This document shows positions 25,086-32,050 of a DNA stretch of 64,000 nt, piece after piece. The notes beneath the pieces were generated by a model. That model saw only the letters and a list, made by a program, of their open reading frames with translations, made no database searches and was not told the origin of the DNA. Position 1 is the first letter of the stretch; each line of letters begins with the position of its first letter. The position numbers were made by a program, and so were the translations under genes. Source of the DNA: JAAFIP01 sp043774625 (lineage in GTDB: Bacteria > Pseudomonadota > Gammaproteobacteria > Burkholderiales > Burkholderiaceae_C); contig JAYVTG010000113.1 of the NCBI GenBank assembly GCA_043774625.1, positions 18,473 to 82,472 on the forward strand, written 5' to 3'.

Positions 25086-26045
25086 ATGCAATTCAACACT
25101 TCTACCGTAACGTCCTATGCGAACAGTGCAGCCGTTGGCACGGTACGCCGCATCGGCGCGCAAACTGACATCCTCGGCGAGAGCCCCATTTGGGACGAAC
25201 ACGCCCAGTGCCTGTACTGGGTGGACATTCGGCAACCGGCCATTCGCCGCCTAGACGCAGCCACAGGACACATTCACAGTTGGCCCATGCCCGACCTTGT
25301 GGGTTCGATCGCCCTGACAGACGACGGCAGGCTGCTGGTAGCGCTGCCGCAGTTCATTGCCGTGTTCGATCCAGCCAGCGGCGCGCTGGAGCCCGTTGCC
25401 CGCCCCCCGGAGTTAATTGCCGGTCACCGCTTCAACGACGGGCGCTGTGATCGCCAAGGACGCTTCTGGGTCGGCAGCATGCACAACATTACCCGAGCGC
25501 CTGAGGGCGTGCTGTATCGACTGCAAGGACGCGGCGCGCTTGAATCGGTGCAAGGCGGTATTTGCATACCGAACAGCCTGGCCTTCAGCCCTGACGGACG
25601 CACCATGTATTTTGCGGACTCGCTACGCCATACGCTGTACGCCTACGATTACGACACCGCCACCGGCGAGATGGGATCGCAGCGGGTTTTCGCCACAACG
25701 CAGGCACCGGGTTTTCCCGATGGCTCGACTGTCGACGAGGACGGTTACCTTTGGAATGCCCAGTTCGATGCAGCCCGCATTGTGCGCTACGCCAGCGACG
25801 GCCGTATTGATCGCGTCATAGACCTGCCCGTGCAGCGGCCCACCTGCTGCGCTTTCGGTGGACCTGATCTGTCCACCCTTTACATCACTACTGCCAGTCA
25901 AAAAATGACACCGTCCGAGCTACAGGCTCAGCCGCTGGCGGGCGCCTTGTTGGCCATCGATGTCGGCGCACGCGGACTGCCCGAACCGCGTTTTGCGCTC
26001 GCAGGCCATAAGAACCGCCCTTCGACATTCACTTGCGCCAAATGA
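25086..26045 (+). CDS. SMP-30/gluconolactonase-family lactonase
   Basis: A 319-residue six-bladed beta-propeller. Typical motifs are LGESPIWDEHAQCLYWVDI with the metal-binding Glu, FNDGRCDRQGRFWVGSM, CIPNSLAFSPDGRTMYFADS with the Asn ligand, and GFPDGSTVDEDGYLWNAQF with the catalytic Asp. It hydrolyses an aldonolactone to its acid, the step expected after an SDR-type sugar dehydrogenase. The next gene overlaps it (ATGA). Confidence 0.92.
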   Translation: MQFNTSTVTSYANSAAVGTVRRIGAQTDILGESPIWDEHAQCLYWVDIRQPAIRRLDAATGHIHSWPMPDLVGSIALTDDGRLLVALPQFIAVFDPASGALEPVARPPELIAGHRFNDGRCDRQGRFWVGSMHNITRAPEGVLYRLQGRGALESVQGGICIPNSLAFSPDGRTMYFADSLRHTLYAYDYDTATGEMGSQRVFATTQAPGFPDGSTVDEDGYLWNAQFDAARIVRYASDGRIDRVIDLPVQRPTCCAFGGPDLSTLYITTASQKMTPSELQAQPLAGALLAIDVGARGLPEPRFALAGHKNRPSTFTCAK

Positions 26046-27181
26046 CCATGAAACCACTGCAAATAGTCTCGATCGAGGCCTTCTCCTTCCGAGTTCCTGT
26101 GCAAACACCTATCAAGGTGGCCTTCGGCACCTTCCGCGACCGTCCCTTCGTACTCGTTCGTGTGACGGATGTCGATGGCGCGCAAGGCTGGGGCGAGGTG
26201 TGGGCCAACTGGCCCGCGGTGGGCGCTGAACACCGAGCCCGCCTGGTCGTGGATATTGGTGAACGCCTCATCGGCAAGCGCTACGACAGCCCGCAAGATC
26301 TCTACAAAAAACTCACTGCATCGCTGGAAGTGCTGGTGCTGCAAACGCTGGAGGTAGGCCCCATCGCGCAGGTGGTGGCAGGCATAGACATCGCAGCCTG
26401 GGACTTGGTGGCACGCCGTGAGGGCAAGCCCCTGCACCGCCTGCTCTCAGACCGCGAAGTTGACTCGGTTCCGGTGTACGCCACCGGTATCAATCCGGAC
26501 GAACCCGAGCGTTTTGCAGCGGTGCGCCTGGCCGAAGGGCATCGGGCGTTCAAGCTCAAGACCGGCTTTGGCCATGATCTGGACTTGCGCAACCTGCGCA
26601 CCATGCGCGAAACGCTGGGCCCGGATGCCACGATCACATGCGACTCCAACCAGTCGCACACGCTGGAAACCGCCATTGCGTTCGCGCGGGACATCGCGCC
26701 CTTGAACCTGAGTTGGTTCGAGGAGCCGATCCGGGTTGATGCCCCCGACACATCCTGGCGGGCCTTGGCGCGCGCATCCAGCACGCCACTGGCGGGTGGT
26801 GAGAACTTTCACGGCAGCCAGTTCGACGATGCGCTGGCCAGTGACGTGCTCCAGGTTATTCAACCCGACGTCACGAAGTGGGGCGGCATCACCGGCAATT
26901 GGCATGTGGCAACTGGAGCTGTGGCCGCTGGCAAGCGCTACTGTCCACATTATTTTGGTGGGGGTATTTCATTGCTGGCCTCGCTGCATCTGCTGGCCGC
27001 GGCTGGCGGCGATGGCTTGCTCGAATTCGATTGCCATCCCAACGCTGGCCGCGAGGCCGTGGTGGGTAATTTGCTGCCGGTGCGCGCAGGCCGGGTACCC
27101 ACGCCGCGTGGCCCAGGCCTGGGGGCTGAGCCCGACCTGGCCAAACTCGGTCCGTTCCGCACCTGGGCAGGTCGCATTTGA
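26042..27181 (+). CDS. mandelate racemase / muconate lactonizing enzyme family protein
   Basis: A 379-residue enolase-superfamily enzyme. The capping domain is residues 1-125. The barrel carries K171-x-K173 (FKLKTGFG), D201-S-N203 (ITCDSNQS), a metal-binding Glu in SWFEEPI, a third acidic ligand in GGENFHG and a histidine in YCPHYFGGG. This set fits an acid-sugar dehydratase that makes a 2-keto-3-deoxy acid, acting after the lactonase. Start chosen at 26042, where ATGA couples it to the SMP-30 gene. Substrate not determinable from sequence. Confidence 0.87.
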   Translation: MTMKPLQIVSIEAFSFRVPVQTPIKVAFGTFRDRPFVLVRVTDVDGAQGWGEVWANWPAVGAEHRARLVVDIGERLIGKRYDSPQDLYKKLTASLEVLVLQTLEVGPIAQVVAGIDIAAWDLVARREGKPLHRLLSDREVDSVPVYATGINPDEPERFAAVRLAEGHRAFKLKTGFGHDLDLRNLRTMRETLGPDATITCDSNQSHTLETAIAFARDIAPLNLSWFEEPIRVDAPDTSWRALARASSTPLAGGENFHGSQFDDALASDVLQVIQPDVTKWGGITGNWHVATGAVAAGKRYCPHYFGGGISLLASLHLLAAAGGDGLLEFDCHPNAGREAVVGNLLPVRAGRVPTPRGPGLGAEPDLAKLGPFRTWAGRI

Positions 27182-28089
27182 CCAATCTCAACGCCCCTGT
27201 GGAGCCCCAAACGCTGCGTATCGGATTCATTGGTGCCGGACGGCTAGGAAAGGCCTTGGCCTGGAGTCTGGCGGGCACCGGGCTGCAAGTGGTTCGTGTG
27301 TCCAGCAACCAGTTGCGGGACGCACAGGCCCTAGCGGCCAACATCCCGCTGTGCGAGGCCGTTAGCGCACAGCAGGTGGTCAACGACTGCGACTTGGTTT
27401 TCGTCACCACGCCCGACAATGCCATTGCATCGACCGTGGCGGCATTGCGCTGGCGGGCAGGTCAGGCCGTCGTGCATTGCAGCGGCGTGACCGAAGTGGA
27501 TGCGCTGGCTGCTGCGCGCGACCAAGGCGCGCTGGTGGGCGGCTTTCACCCGATGCAAACTTTTGCCGATCCGCTGGCCGCAGTCAACTCGCTGCCGGGC
27601 TCCACCATTACCGTCGAAGCATCGGAACCGCTCAACGGTTGGCTGGTCGCGTTTTCCGATCGCCTGAATTGCCGTGTCAATCGACTCCCCCCCGGTATGC
27701 GGGCAAGGTATCACGCAGCGGCGGGGTTTACCTCGCAGTTCATCAACGCGTTGTTTGGCGAAGCTGCAACGGTATGGAAGTCGTGGGGCGCCTCAGAAGA
27801 AGATGCCCTGCGCGCACTGCTGCCCATGGCACGCGGCACACTGTCTTCCATCGAATCCGTGGGTATTGCCAAGGGCATGCCAGGCCCGGTGCCGCGTGGA
27901 GATGTCGCTTCAGTGGAAAAGCATCTGGCTGCGCTTGCCGCGCTCGGGCCCGAGATGCTCGCGTTTTACTGCACCCTTTGCGCGAGCACAGTACCGCTGG
28001 CCCTAGAGTCCCGCGCCATCGACGCGGCGACAGCCCAGCGCCTGGCTTTGTTGCTACAACTAAAGGCGAATAAAAGCGCAGTGGATTAA
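27178..28089 (+). CDS. Rossmann-fold protein with DUF2520 domain
   Basis: A 303-residue protein, probably starting at the TTG that overlaps the previous stop (TTGA). The N-terminal Rossmann motif is IGFIGAGRLGKALAWSLAGTG, followed by LVFVTTPDNAI and HCSGV. The C-terminal DUF2520 helical domain includes GGFHPMQTFADP and YHAAAGFTSQFINALFG. It resembles ketopantoate-reductase or ProC-like reductases. Role in the cluster unknown; a ketone or imine reduction is possible. Last gene of the rightward unit. A short hairpin (28093-28109, CTAACG/CGTTAG) follows the stop. Confidence 0.8.
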   Translation: MTNLNAPVEPQTLRIGFIGAGRLGKALAWSLAGTGLQVVRVSSNQLRDAQALAANIPLCEAVSAQQVVNDCDLVFVTTPDNAIASTVAALRWRAGQAVVHCSGVTEVDALAAARDQGALVGGFHPMQTFADPLAAVNSLPGSTITVEASEPLNGWLVAFSDRLNCRVNRLPPGMRARYHAAAGFTSQFINALFGEAATVWKSWGASEEDALRALLPMARGTLSSIESVGIAKGMPGPVPRGDVASVEKHLAALAALGPEMLAFYCTLCASTVPLALESRAIDAATAQRLALLLQLKANKSAVD

Positions 28090-28183
28090 AAACTAACGCT
28101 CGCCGTTAGCAGATGAAAATCCAAAATTTAATAACTAACTGCTTGGACATGCATGCTAGCATGTAGCTCGTTTAATAGAATAT

Positions 28184-28441
28184 TTATGCTTTGGAATACT
28201 CGTCACCCACCGCAGGAGTTTGTCCACCAGCGCGGTTGAGTACGGCCAAAGCAGCCTTCAAATCACCTTTGGCTGCGCGCTGCGCAAAATAGTCCGCGGT
28301 CTTTAGCGCTGCCAGCTTTTCAGCCACCGCACTCACGATAAACTGGTTCAGTGTGCTGCCGTCTTCGCGCGCCATTTGCTCTGCTCCGCTTTTGAGCGAC
28401 ACAGGCAAGCGCAGTGCGTAATTGCTTTGGGTTCCCATCAT
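28184..28441 (-). CDS. ribbon-helix-helix antitoxin paired with the PIN toxin
   Basis: An 85-residue protein with an Arc/HicB-like RHH start (NYALRLPVSLKSGAEQMAREDGSTLNQFIVSAVAEKLAAL). The C-terminal tail probably wraps the toxin. It lies 2 bp downstream of the PIN toxin gene on the same strand, so the order is toxin first, antitoxin second, the reverse of classical vapBC. RHH proteins of this kind usually autorepress the operon with the toxin as corepressor. Confidence 0.8.
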   Translation of the reverse strand: MMGTQSNYALRLPVSLKSGAEQMAREDGSTLNQFIVSAVAEKLAALKTADYFAQRAAKGDLKAALAVLNRAGGQTPAVGDEYSKA

Positions 28442-28443
28442 CG

Positions 28444-28857
28444 CTATCCTTGAAAAAACTGCGCCGGGGTCGATACGGCGATTCCAAACTTCAGCGTTTG
28501 CGGTAAAAAGTCCCGCTGGTTAAACGTGATGATGGCAGTAGCTTGGCCGTTCACCGCCGCTTCCAGCACCATATCATCTGCCGCATCACGCAACTGTGGG
28601 CGCCACAGGTAGGCAATGTCCACCGGCTGCATCTTGCCTGCCAATAGGTCCAGCAAATTCACCGCCTCAGCAACCGACACACCCGCCGCTTTCAACTGCT
28701 CGGGCCGCAGCAACACCGCTTCATATTCTAAAAATAGCGGCACACTGCACAAAGCGTTAAAACGGCCTGTCAACACACGCCGCAAAATTTCAGCCGATGC
28801 GCCCAAAGGACTGCTGACAGCCGCTATGAGCACATTGGTATCCAACACATAATTCAT
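28444..28857 (-). CDS. PIN-domain toxin (COG1569 / TIGR00305 type)
   Basis: A 137-residue PIN nuclease. The first acidic residue is D6 in YVLDTNVLIAA, the Glu lies in FLEYEAVLLRPEQ, and the third and fourth acids are in LRDAADDMVLEAA. It ends with TAIITFNQRDF, typical of the family. PIN toxins are Mg-dependent ribonucleases; the target RNA is unknown. It is encoded immediately upstream of its RHH antitoxin. Confidence 0.85.
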   Translation of the reverse strand: MNYVLDTNVLIAAVSSPLGASAEILRRVLTGRFNALCSVPLFLEYEAVLLRPEQLKAAGVSVAEAVNLLDLLAGKMQPVDIAYLWRPQLRDAADDMVLEAAVNGQATAIITFNQRDFLPQTLKFGIAVSTPAQFFQG

Positions 28858-28930
28858 ATCGCTGGCAACACATCATAAATCTATCAAGAGTACAAATCAT
28901 CTGGATATGTGCGCACAAGCAGCGACTCAA

Positions 28931-28973
28931 CTACTACAAAATTAGTAGCTGCTCGCGCATATTCTACGCTGGC
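28931..28973 (-). repeat. 41-nt hairpin repeat, copy 5
   Basis: Reverse orientation, between the PIN toxin and the RHH gene. With copy 6 it brackets the retron locus in direct orientation. CTAC/GTAG stem. Confidence 0.9.
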
Positions 28974-29012
28974 TACAGCCTAATATGGCAGGCAAACCAC
29001 CTTCCAGCACGC

Positions 29013-29300
29013 TCAAACCGCTGCCGCCTCCCGCGCAGCAGCGTCCAGCACATCGCCCGGCACGCCGCGTTGGCGCAAAGCCTCCAGCAGGCGCGCAGCC
29101 TGGTTGTGTGTAGAAAACTTCGCCTCATCCTGGCGCAAACCGTCGCTGATATACGCCTTGAGCAAAGTCTGGTAACCCGACACACCCTTGCGCGGCGCAA
29201 TCTCTTTGAGCGAATCCACCACATCTACCGGAATGCGCAAGGTGATGGGCGTCATGGGGCGGTCTTTGACCAGACGTTTTTTCAATCGATCAGACAACAT
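29013..29300 (-). CDS. ribbon-helix-helix (CopG/BrnA-like) protein overlapping the RT gene
   Basis: A 95-residue protein. PITLRIPVDVVDSLKEIAP is an RHH beta strand and helix, and GVSGYQTLLKAYISDGLRQDEA resembles the second helix of BrnA or CopG antitoxins. No BrnT or other toxin follows. Its ATG at 29300 lies 11 bp inside the 3' end of the reverse-transcriptase gene (stop 29290-29292), so it is translationally coupled to the RT. Its base composition is GC-rich like the host, unlike the AT-richer RT. It could be an operon repressor, an antitoxin of the retron unit or an older resident gene the retron inserted against. Confidence 0.75.
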   Translation of the reverse strand: MLSDRLKKRLVKDRPMTPITLRIPVDVVDSLKEIAPRKGVSGYQTLLKAYISDGLRQDEAKFSTHNQAARLLEALRQRGVPGDVLDAAAREAAAV

Positions 29301-30291
29301 AGGCGGACTCCTCTGGTGGCTCTGCGCGGTGCGCCTTAAGTTGCTTGCGTAAAAGCATGTTTTTCAATTTATCTGCAGCAGGTTTCTGAACTGCACTAGC
29401 GGCTGCCAATTTACCTGTCAACTTATTTTGATGCGTTAAATCACCAGTAGAAACCACTTCGATTAAGTCAATGATAGACTTATGCTGCGCATTTTTCAAA
29501 AGCATCTGGTTTCCGCTGACAACAACTCCAGTGACAACTGCGGGGTGTCCTTTAGAAATCACCTTGTCTTTATGTGCAAAAAGGCCGCGTTTGTTTATCG
29601 TTTTTTTGATCTCTATAAGTAACTTTTTAGATGCTAGCTTTCCCGAGATCGTCACATCGTCTACGTAAAGCGTCATTACCAACTCTTTGGCAATACATTG
29701 CCTCTCAACATCTGCAAACATTTGACGATGAACGAAATACGACATCAATGGACTAAGGCAACTACCAGTAGGAAGGTGGTTTTGCACGGTACAAATTTTC
29801 GCCATTAGTTTGGCTAAATCATGCGCCCAATGCAGCTCTTTATGAAAAAACTCTTTGACGTGAGTGAAAGTTGTAGATTCGTAAAATTTTCGAATGTCTG
29901 TTGACACAATATTCTCACCACCACGATGCGCCTCTGCATTTGAGATATTTGAGCGGCTACGCGTAGCCGAATGCAGAAAATTTGGCCGTTCAATACTATC
30001 CAAGAACCGTGCAAGACGATAGTGCACGCGCATGGTCATTCCAATCGGCTCTTGAATACTGCGAGACTTCAGCGGCTTGCTTAGATCTACAAAACAGTTG
30101 TATGTAGGTTCTGTAGATAGAACCTCTAAATCTTGACGCGTGATCCGAAGATACCTTGCAAGAAGATGAATGCTTTGCAATTGCCAAAGGGGAGATTTTT
30201 CAAAAGTATATCGCGCAGGTGTATTACGTTTGTACATCCGCTTGAGAGCAGATTTCTCACGTTTGTGCTGTTGATTGCTCATCTTGTTCAT
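29290..30291 (-). CDS. retron-type reverse transcriptase
   Basis: A 333-residue reverse transcriptase. The catalytic set is D132 (VSTDIRKFYES) and the YVDD box at 209-212; LPTGSCLSP (173-181) is the RT motif before the palm. Two retron hallmarks are visible: NAxxH (N118-H122, SNAEAHRGG) and VTG (253-255). The length fits retron RTs (about 300-350 aa). No maturase, endonuclease, Cas1 or primase domain is attached, which argues against group II intron, DGR or CRISPR RTs. Known retron RTs copy the msd part of a neighbouring structured RNA into branched msDNA used in phage defence. The start overlaps the XRE gene by 35 bp. The gene is clearly more AT-rich than its neighbours, a sign of transfer. 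Confidence 0.88.
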   Translation of the reverse strand: MNKMSNQQHKREKSALKRMYKRNTPARYTFEKSPLWQLQSIHLLARYLRITRQDLEVLSTEPTYNCFVDLSKPLKSRSIQEPIGMTMRVHYRLARFLDSIERPNFLHSATRSRSNISNAEAHRGGENIVSTDIRKFYESTTFTHVKEFFHKELHWAHDLAKLMAKICTVQNHLPTGSCLSPLMSYFVHRQMFADVERQCIAKELVMTLYVDDVTISGKLASKKLLIEIKKTINKRGLFAHKDKVISKGHPAVVTGVVVSGNQMLLKNAQHKSIIDLIEVVSTGDLTHQNKLTGKLAAASAVQKPAADKLKNMLLRKQLKAHRAEPPEESAYVV

Positions 30292-30571
30292 CTATCCAAT
30301 CCAGAATTCTCAAGACTTTACTTGCCATGGCTACGCGTAACCGATCGCTTCTGCGATTATTGCCAACCTGTTCAGAAAACAGCATGATCGTAGAGACGGG
30401 AATATCAAATAACAGGGAGTAGCGATTTAACAAGTCGACTGTTATGGCATGAGCCTTGGTCCCAGACTCTATCTCTGACAGGTAAGAGTTAGAAATACCA
30501 AGTTTTTGCGCCAAATCTTGCTGCCGCAGTTGGTGAAAACGTCTCATGTATTTAAGGGCTAAGTGCAGCAT
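30257..30571 (-). CDS. XRE-family HTH regulator of the retron locus
   Basis: About 104 residues from the ATG at 30571 (a GTG at 30580 is possible). The Cro/cI helix-turn-helix is LRQQDLAQKLGISNSYLSEIESGTKAHAITVDLLNRYS, followed by a helical C-terminus (FDIPVSTIMLFSEQVG, then VAMASKVLRILDWIDEQDEQ). It overlaps the RT start, so the two are co-translated. An HTH protein is the accessory partner in one published retron class (type VI as I recall). It may bind the palindrome at 31042-31060 and/or the msDNA. AT-rich like the RT. Confidence 0.85.
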   Translation of the reverse strand: MLHLALKYMRRFHQLRQQDLAQKLGISNSYLSEIESGTKAHAITVDLLNRYSLLFDIPVSTIMLFSEQVGNNRRSDRLRVAMASKVLRILDWIDEQDEQSTAQT

Positions 30572-30619
30572 AAGTCTCACATCATTTGGAAACTGGCAGG
30601 GAGTCAGTCACGGCTCTCA

Positions 30620-30784
30620 TTAATCAAATAGTCGCATGATTGTGTTGAACAATCGCAACCATCCCATCAATAAGCGCAAAGTCTGCGGACTCTTGAGAAA
30701 GCGCCATAGGCACTTCGTCAAAAATCGAAAACTATTAGCAACTGACGATCGTCCTAGGTTGGCATCATGGGGGTCTTTACCCAT
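30620..30784 (-). CDS. 54-aa cationic small protein between the retron RNA and the HTH gene
   Basis: Found by reading the minus strand. The ATG at 30784 has a textbook AAGGAG ribosome binding site 7 nt upstream, and the frame runs to a TAA at 30622-30620. The peptide starts MGKDPHDANLGRSS. Its last 36 residues (SFRFLTKCLWRFLKS, then LRLLMGWLRLFNTIMRLF) would form a cationic amphipathic helix rich in Leu, Phe, Trp and Arg, as in membrane-active toxin peptides. The start codon lies in a small hairpin (GGGT-AAAG-ACCC). I know of no family for it. Toxin or effector of the retron is inference; a chance ORF in the retron RNA remains possible, though the ribosome binding site argues against it. Confidence 0.6.
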   Translation of the reverse strand: MGKDPHDANLGRSSVANSFRFLTKCLWRFLKSPQTLRLLMGWLRLFNTIMRLFD

Positions 30785-31021
30785 ATATATTCTCCTTGGT
30801 TACCATGACCGCACAATGCGGTCACGCCAGCACGTAACCAAATGAAGAAGGACGACTTTTTCCCTGCAAATCCAATGGTGATGGCTTCCAGAAGCCATCA
30901 CCCTCTTTCGCCACACGGTACAGTTACGCACCACATGCCTACGGAGAAGGTTGAGGAGCAAGCCCCTCGCAGACTGCCTACACAGCCCATAAACTAACAC
31001 TGGTTATCTTCTCAACCAACC
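30785..31021 (-). ncRNA. candidate retron msr-msd RNA region
   Basis: About 235 nt upstream of the small ORF, on the RT strand, without a convincing ORF and with strong secondary structure. Reading leftward: TGGTT/AACCA hairpin near 31016-31001; GAGGGGC-TT-GCTCCTC hairpin near 30968-30953; a perfect 12-bp stem with a 2-nt loop at 30902-30877 (GGTGATGGCTTC arm); and a two-part hairpin at 30841-30796 with outer arms TTGGTTAC/GTAACCAA and inner arms TGACCGCA/TGCGGTCA. Position and hairpin series match retron non-coding RNAs. The flanking a1/a2 pair is uncertain: CGTCC-A-GGTTGG (near 31027-31016) can pair with CCAACC-TA-GGACG (near 30762-30750), which would put a2 inside the small ORF. Confidence 0.55.
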
Positions 31022-31028
31022 TGGACGG

Positions 31029-31060
31029 ATTGTATGTCAATATTTCGCTGGCAGCGAAAT
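31029..31060 (-). promoter_or_regulatory. palindrome and promoter of the retron locus
   Basis: ATTTCGCTGCCAGCGAAAT (31060-31042, minus strand) is an 8-bp perfect inverted repeat with a 3-nt spacer. It is followed at once by TTGACA and then TACAAT (31034-31029). Taking TACAAT as the -10 box places the palindrome over the -35 region and the start near 31021, where the structured RNA begins. Such overlap suits repression by the XRE protein encoded in the operon. Confidence 0.5.
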
Positions 31061-31177
31061 AATTTGTGGGAATTTAGCAATTTTTTGCGAGATGGGTGTG
31101 GAGTTTGAATTCAAACGGTTTTGAACAGCTCAATCGAAGTTAATACCTTAGATAAAATCCCACTTTGCACTATCATC

Positions 31178-31215
31178 GCTATTAATTCAATAGCTACCCA
31201 CGCACATTCCGCGCT
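31178..31215 (-). repeat. 41-nt hairpin repeat, copy 6
   Basis: Reverse orientation. It supplies the stop codon of the ygiQ 3' fragment. Stem GCTATT/AATAGC. Confidence 0.85.
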
Positions 31216-31415
31216 GTCTTCGCAGGTTTTTTACCCGTAACTCCAGGCCGTGGCGGCAACCCGGTGTGTTGGGACAGCATCAATCCAGGCTTAGGCATCA
31301 CACGCTGCGGTGCTGCGGCAGAACTGGAGGCTGCAGCCACCCCACTCCCCGTCCGCCCCTTCGTCTTCATCTCCACCACACTAGAGTTCTTATTGCCGCG
31401 CCTATACTGCTGCCA
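31194..31415 (-). pseudogene. duplicated 3'-end fragment of ygiQ
   Basis: The translated fragment (KNSSVVEMKTKGRTG, then LSQHTGLPPRPGVTG) mirrors the last 50 residues of the intact ygiQ about 0.8 kb away (KNSSVVGVKTKGRTG, then LTQHTGLPPRRVK), in the same orientation. Nucleotide similarity begins near 31415 and includes the CTAGAGTT block. It is diverged, with a longer tail ending in a stop codon supplied by a repeat copy (31178-31215). It has no start of its own. Best read as the original or a foreign ygiQ end left by an insertion or recombination at the ygiQ 3' end. Confidence 0.75.
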
Positions 31416-31450
31416 CAGGTGAGAAGCTAGTAATGATATGGGGTTCTGAG

Positions 31451-31717
31451 CTAATTTTTCAGATATACAAAGCGGGCCTCAGGTTGCCAATCCATTCCTG
31501 CCAGAAGTGTCTCCGGTGCAATGTCTTGCCCATCTGGCCAACAGACAGCGCCAAATTGCACATCGACACGCGCGAAATAACCGGGTTCACGCAGGCGTTT
31601 GAAGAGACCAAAATCTAGATACGGGGTCATATCAAAACGCCCGATTCGCTCATCTTGCAAGCTTACTTCGATGCAGTAATTGTCTAGAGTGCGCACGTGT
31701 GAAACATCTGTTTTCAT
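31451..31717 (-). CDS. DUF2442 protein
   Basis: An 88-residue protein, start at the ATG at 31717 (MKTDVSHVRTLDNYCIEVSL). The DUF2442 pattern is visible: IEVSLQDERIGRFDMTPYLDFGLFKRLREPGYFARVDVQFGAVCWPDGQDIAPE in successive blocks. Such genes normally pair with DUF4160 genes, as here, where the upstream partner ends 16 bp away. The pair behaves like a small toxin-antitoxin-like module in many genomes, but its biochemical role is not established. Confidence 0.8.
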   Translation of the reverse strand: MKTDVSHVRTLDNYCIEVSLQDERIGRFDMTPYLDFGLFKRLREPGYFARVDVQFGAVCWPDGQDIAPETLLAGMDWQPEARFVYLKN

Positions 31718-31733
31718 AGGCTTTGCTCCTAAG

Positions 31734-32000
31734 TCACAACGGTTCAATTTTATAAGGTAGCTCACCGCTACGTGCAAGCTCCCAATCGGCCATCAATTCG
31801 TCACGGTGCAGTTCAATCCAGGCTTGCACCAAGCGTAACTGTTTGCGAGGCAAATGCCCTGCCAATACTTCGCCATCACTCAGGTTGACAGACGCTTCAA
31901 ACTCGGCATAGCGTGCATGCAAATGCGGTAAGTTGTGGTGCTGGTTGTCCAGCAAATACATCCTGATCAGGATGCCGTAAAACATGGAAATGACTGGCAT
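31734..32000 (-). CDS. DUF4160 protein
   Basis: An 88-residue protein with the DUF4160 core: the FYGILIRMYLLDNQHHNLPHLHARY strand-loop with conserved His residues, the strand EASVNLSDGEVLAG and the helix RKQLRLVQAWIELHRDELMADWELA. Partner of the DUF2442 gene. The two lie between the intact ygiQ stop and the duplicated ygiQ 3' end, so the module was probably carried in by the event that duplicated that end. Confidence 0.8.
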   Translation of the reverse strand: MPVISMFYGILIRMYLLDNQHHNLPHLHARYAEFEASVNLSDGEVLAGHLPRKQLRLVQAWIELHRDELMADWELARSGELPYKIEPL

Positions 32001-32050
32001 GGCAACGAAGTGTATTGAATGATAGATTGAGGAACAATCGAGCGAGCAGT

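Noticed and set aside
28151..28162. CATGCTAGCATG palindrome between the DUF2520 and antitoxin genes
   Set aside because: Perfect 12-bp palindrome, but it lies between two convergent gene ends with no T-run and no clear regulatory role.
29290..30291. RT as part of a group II intron, diversity-generating retroelement or CRISPR system
   Set aside because: No maturase, endonuclease or intron RNA domains, no template/variable repeat pair or Avd-like gene, and no CRISPR array or Cas1. The NAxxH and VTG motifs favour a retron.
31194..31379. 61-codon ORF as an independent gene
   Set aside because: It matches the C-terminus of YgiQ and has no own start signals; annotated as a gene fragment instead.
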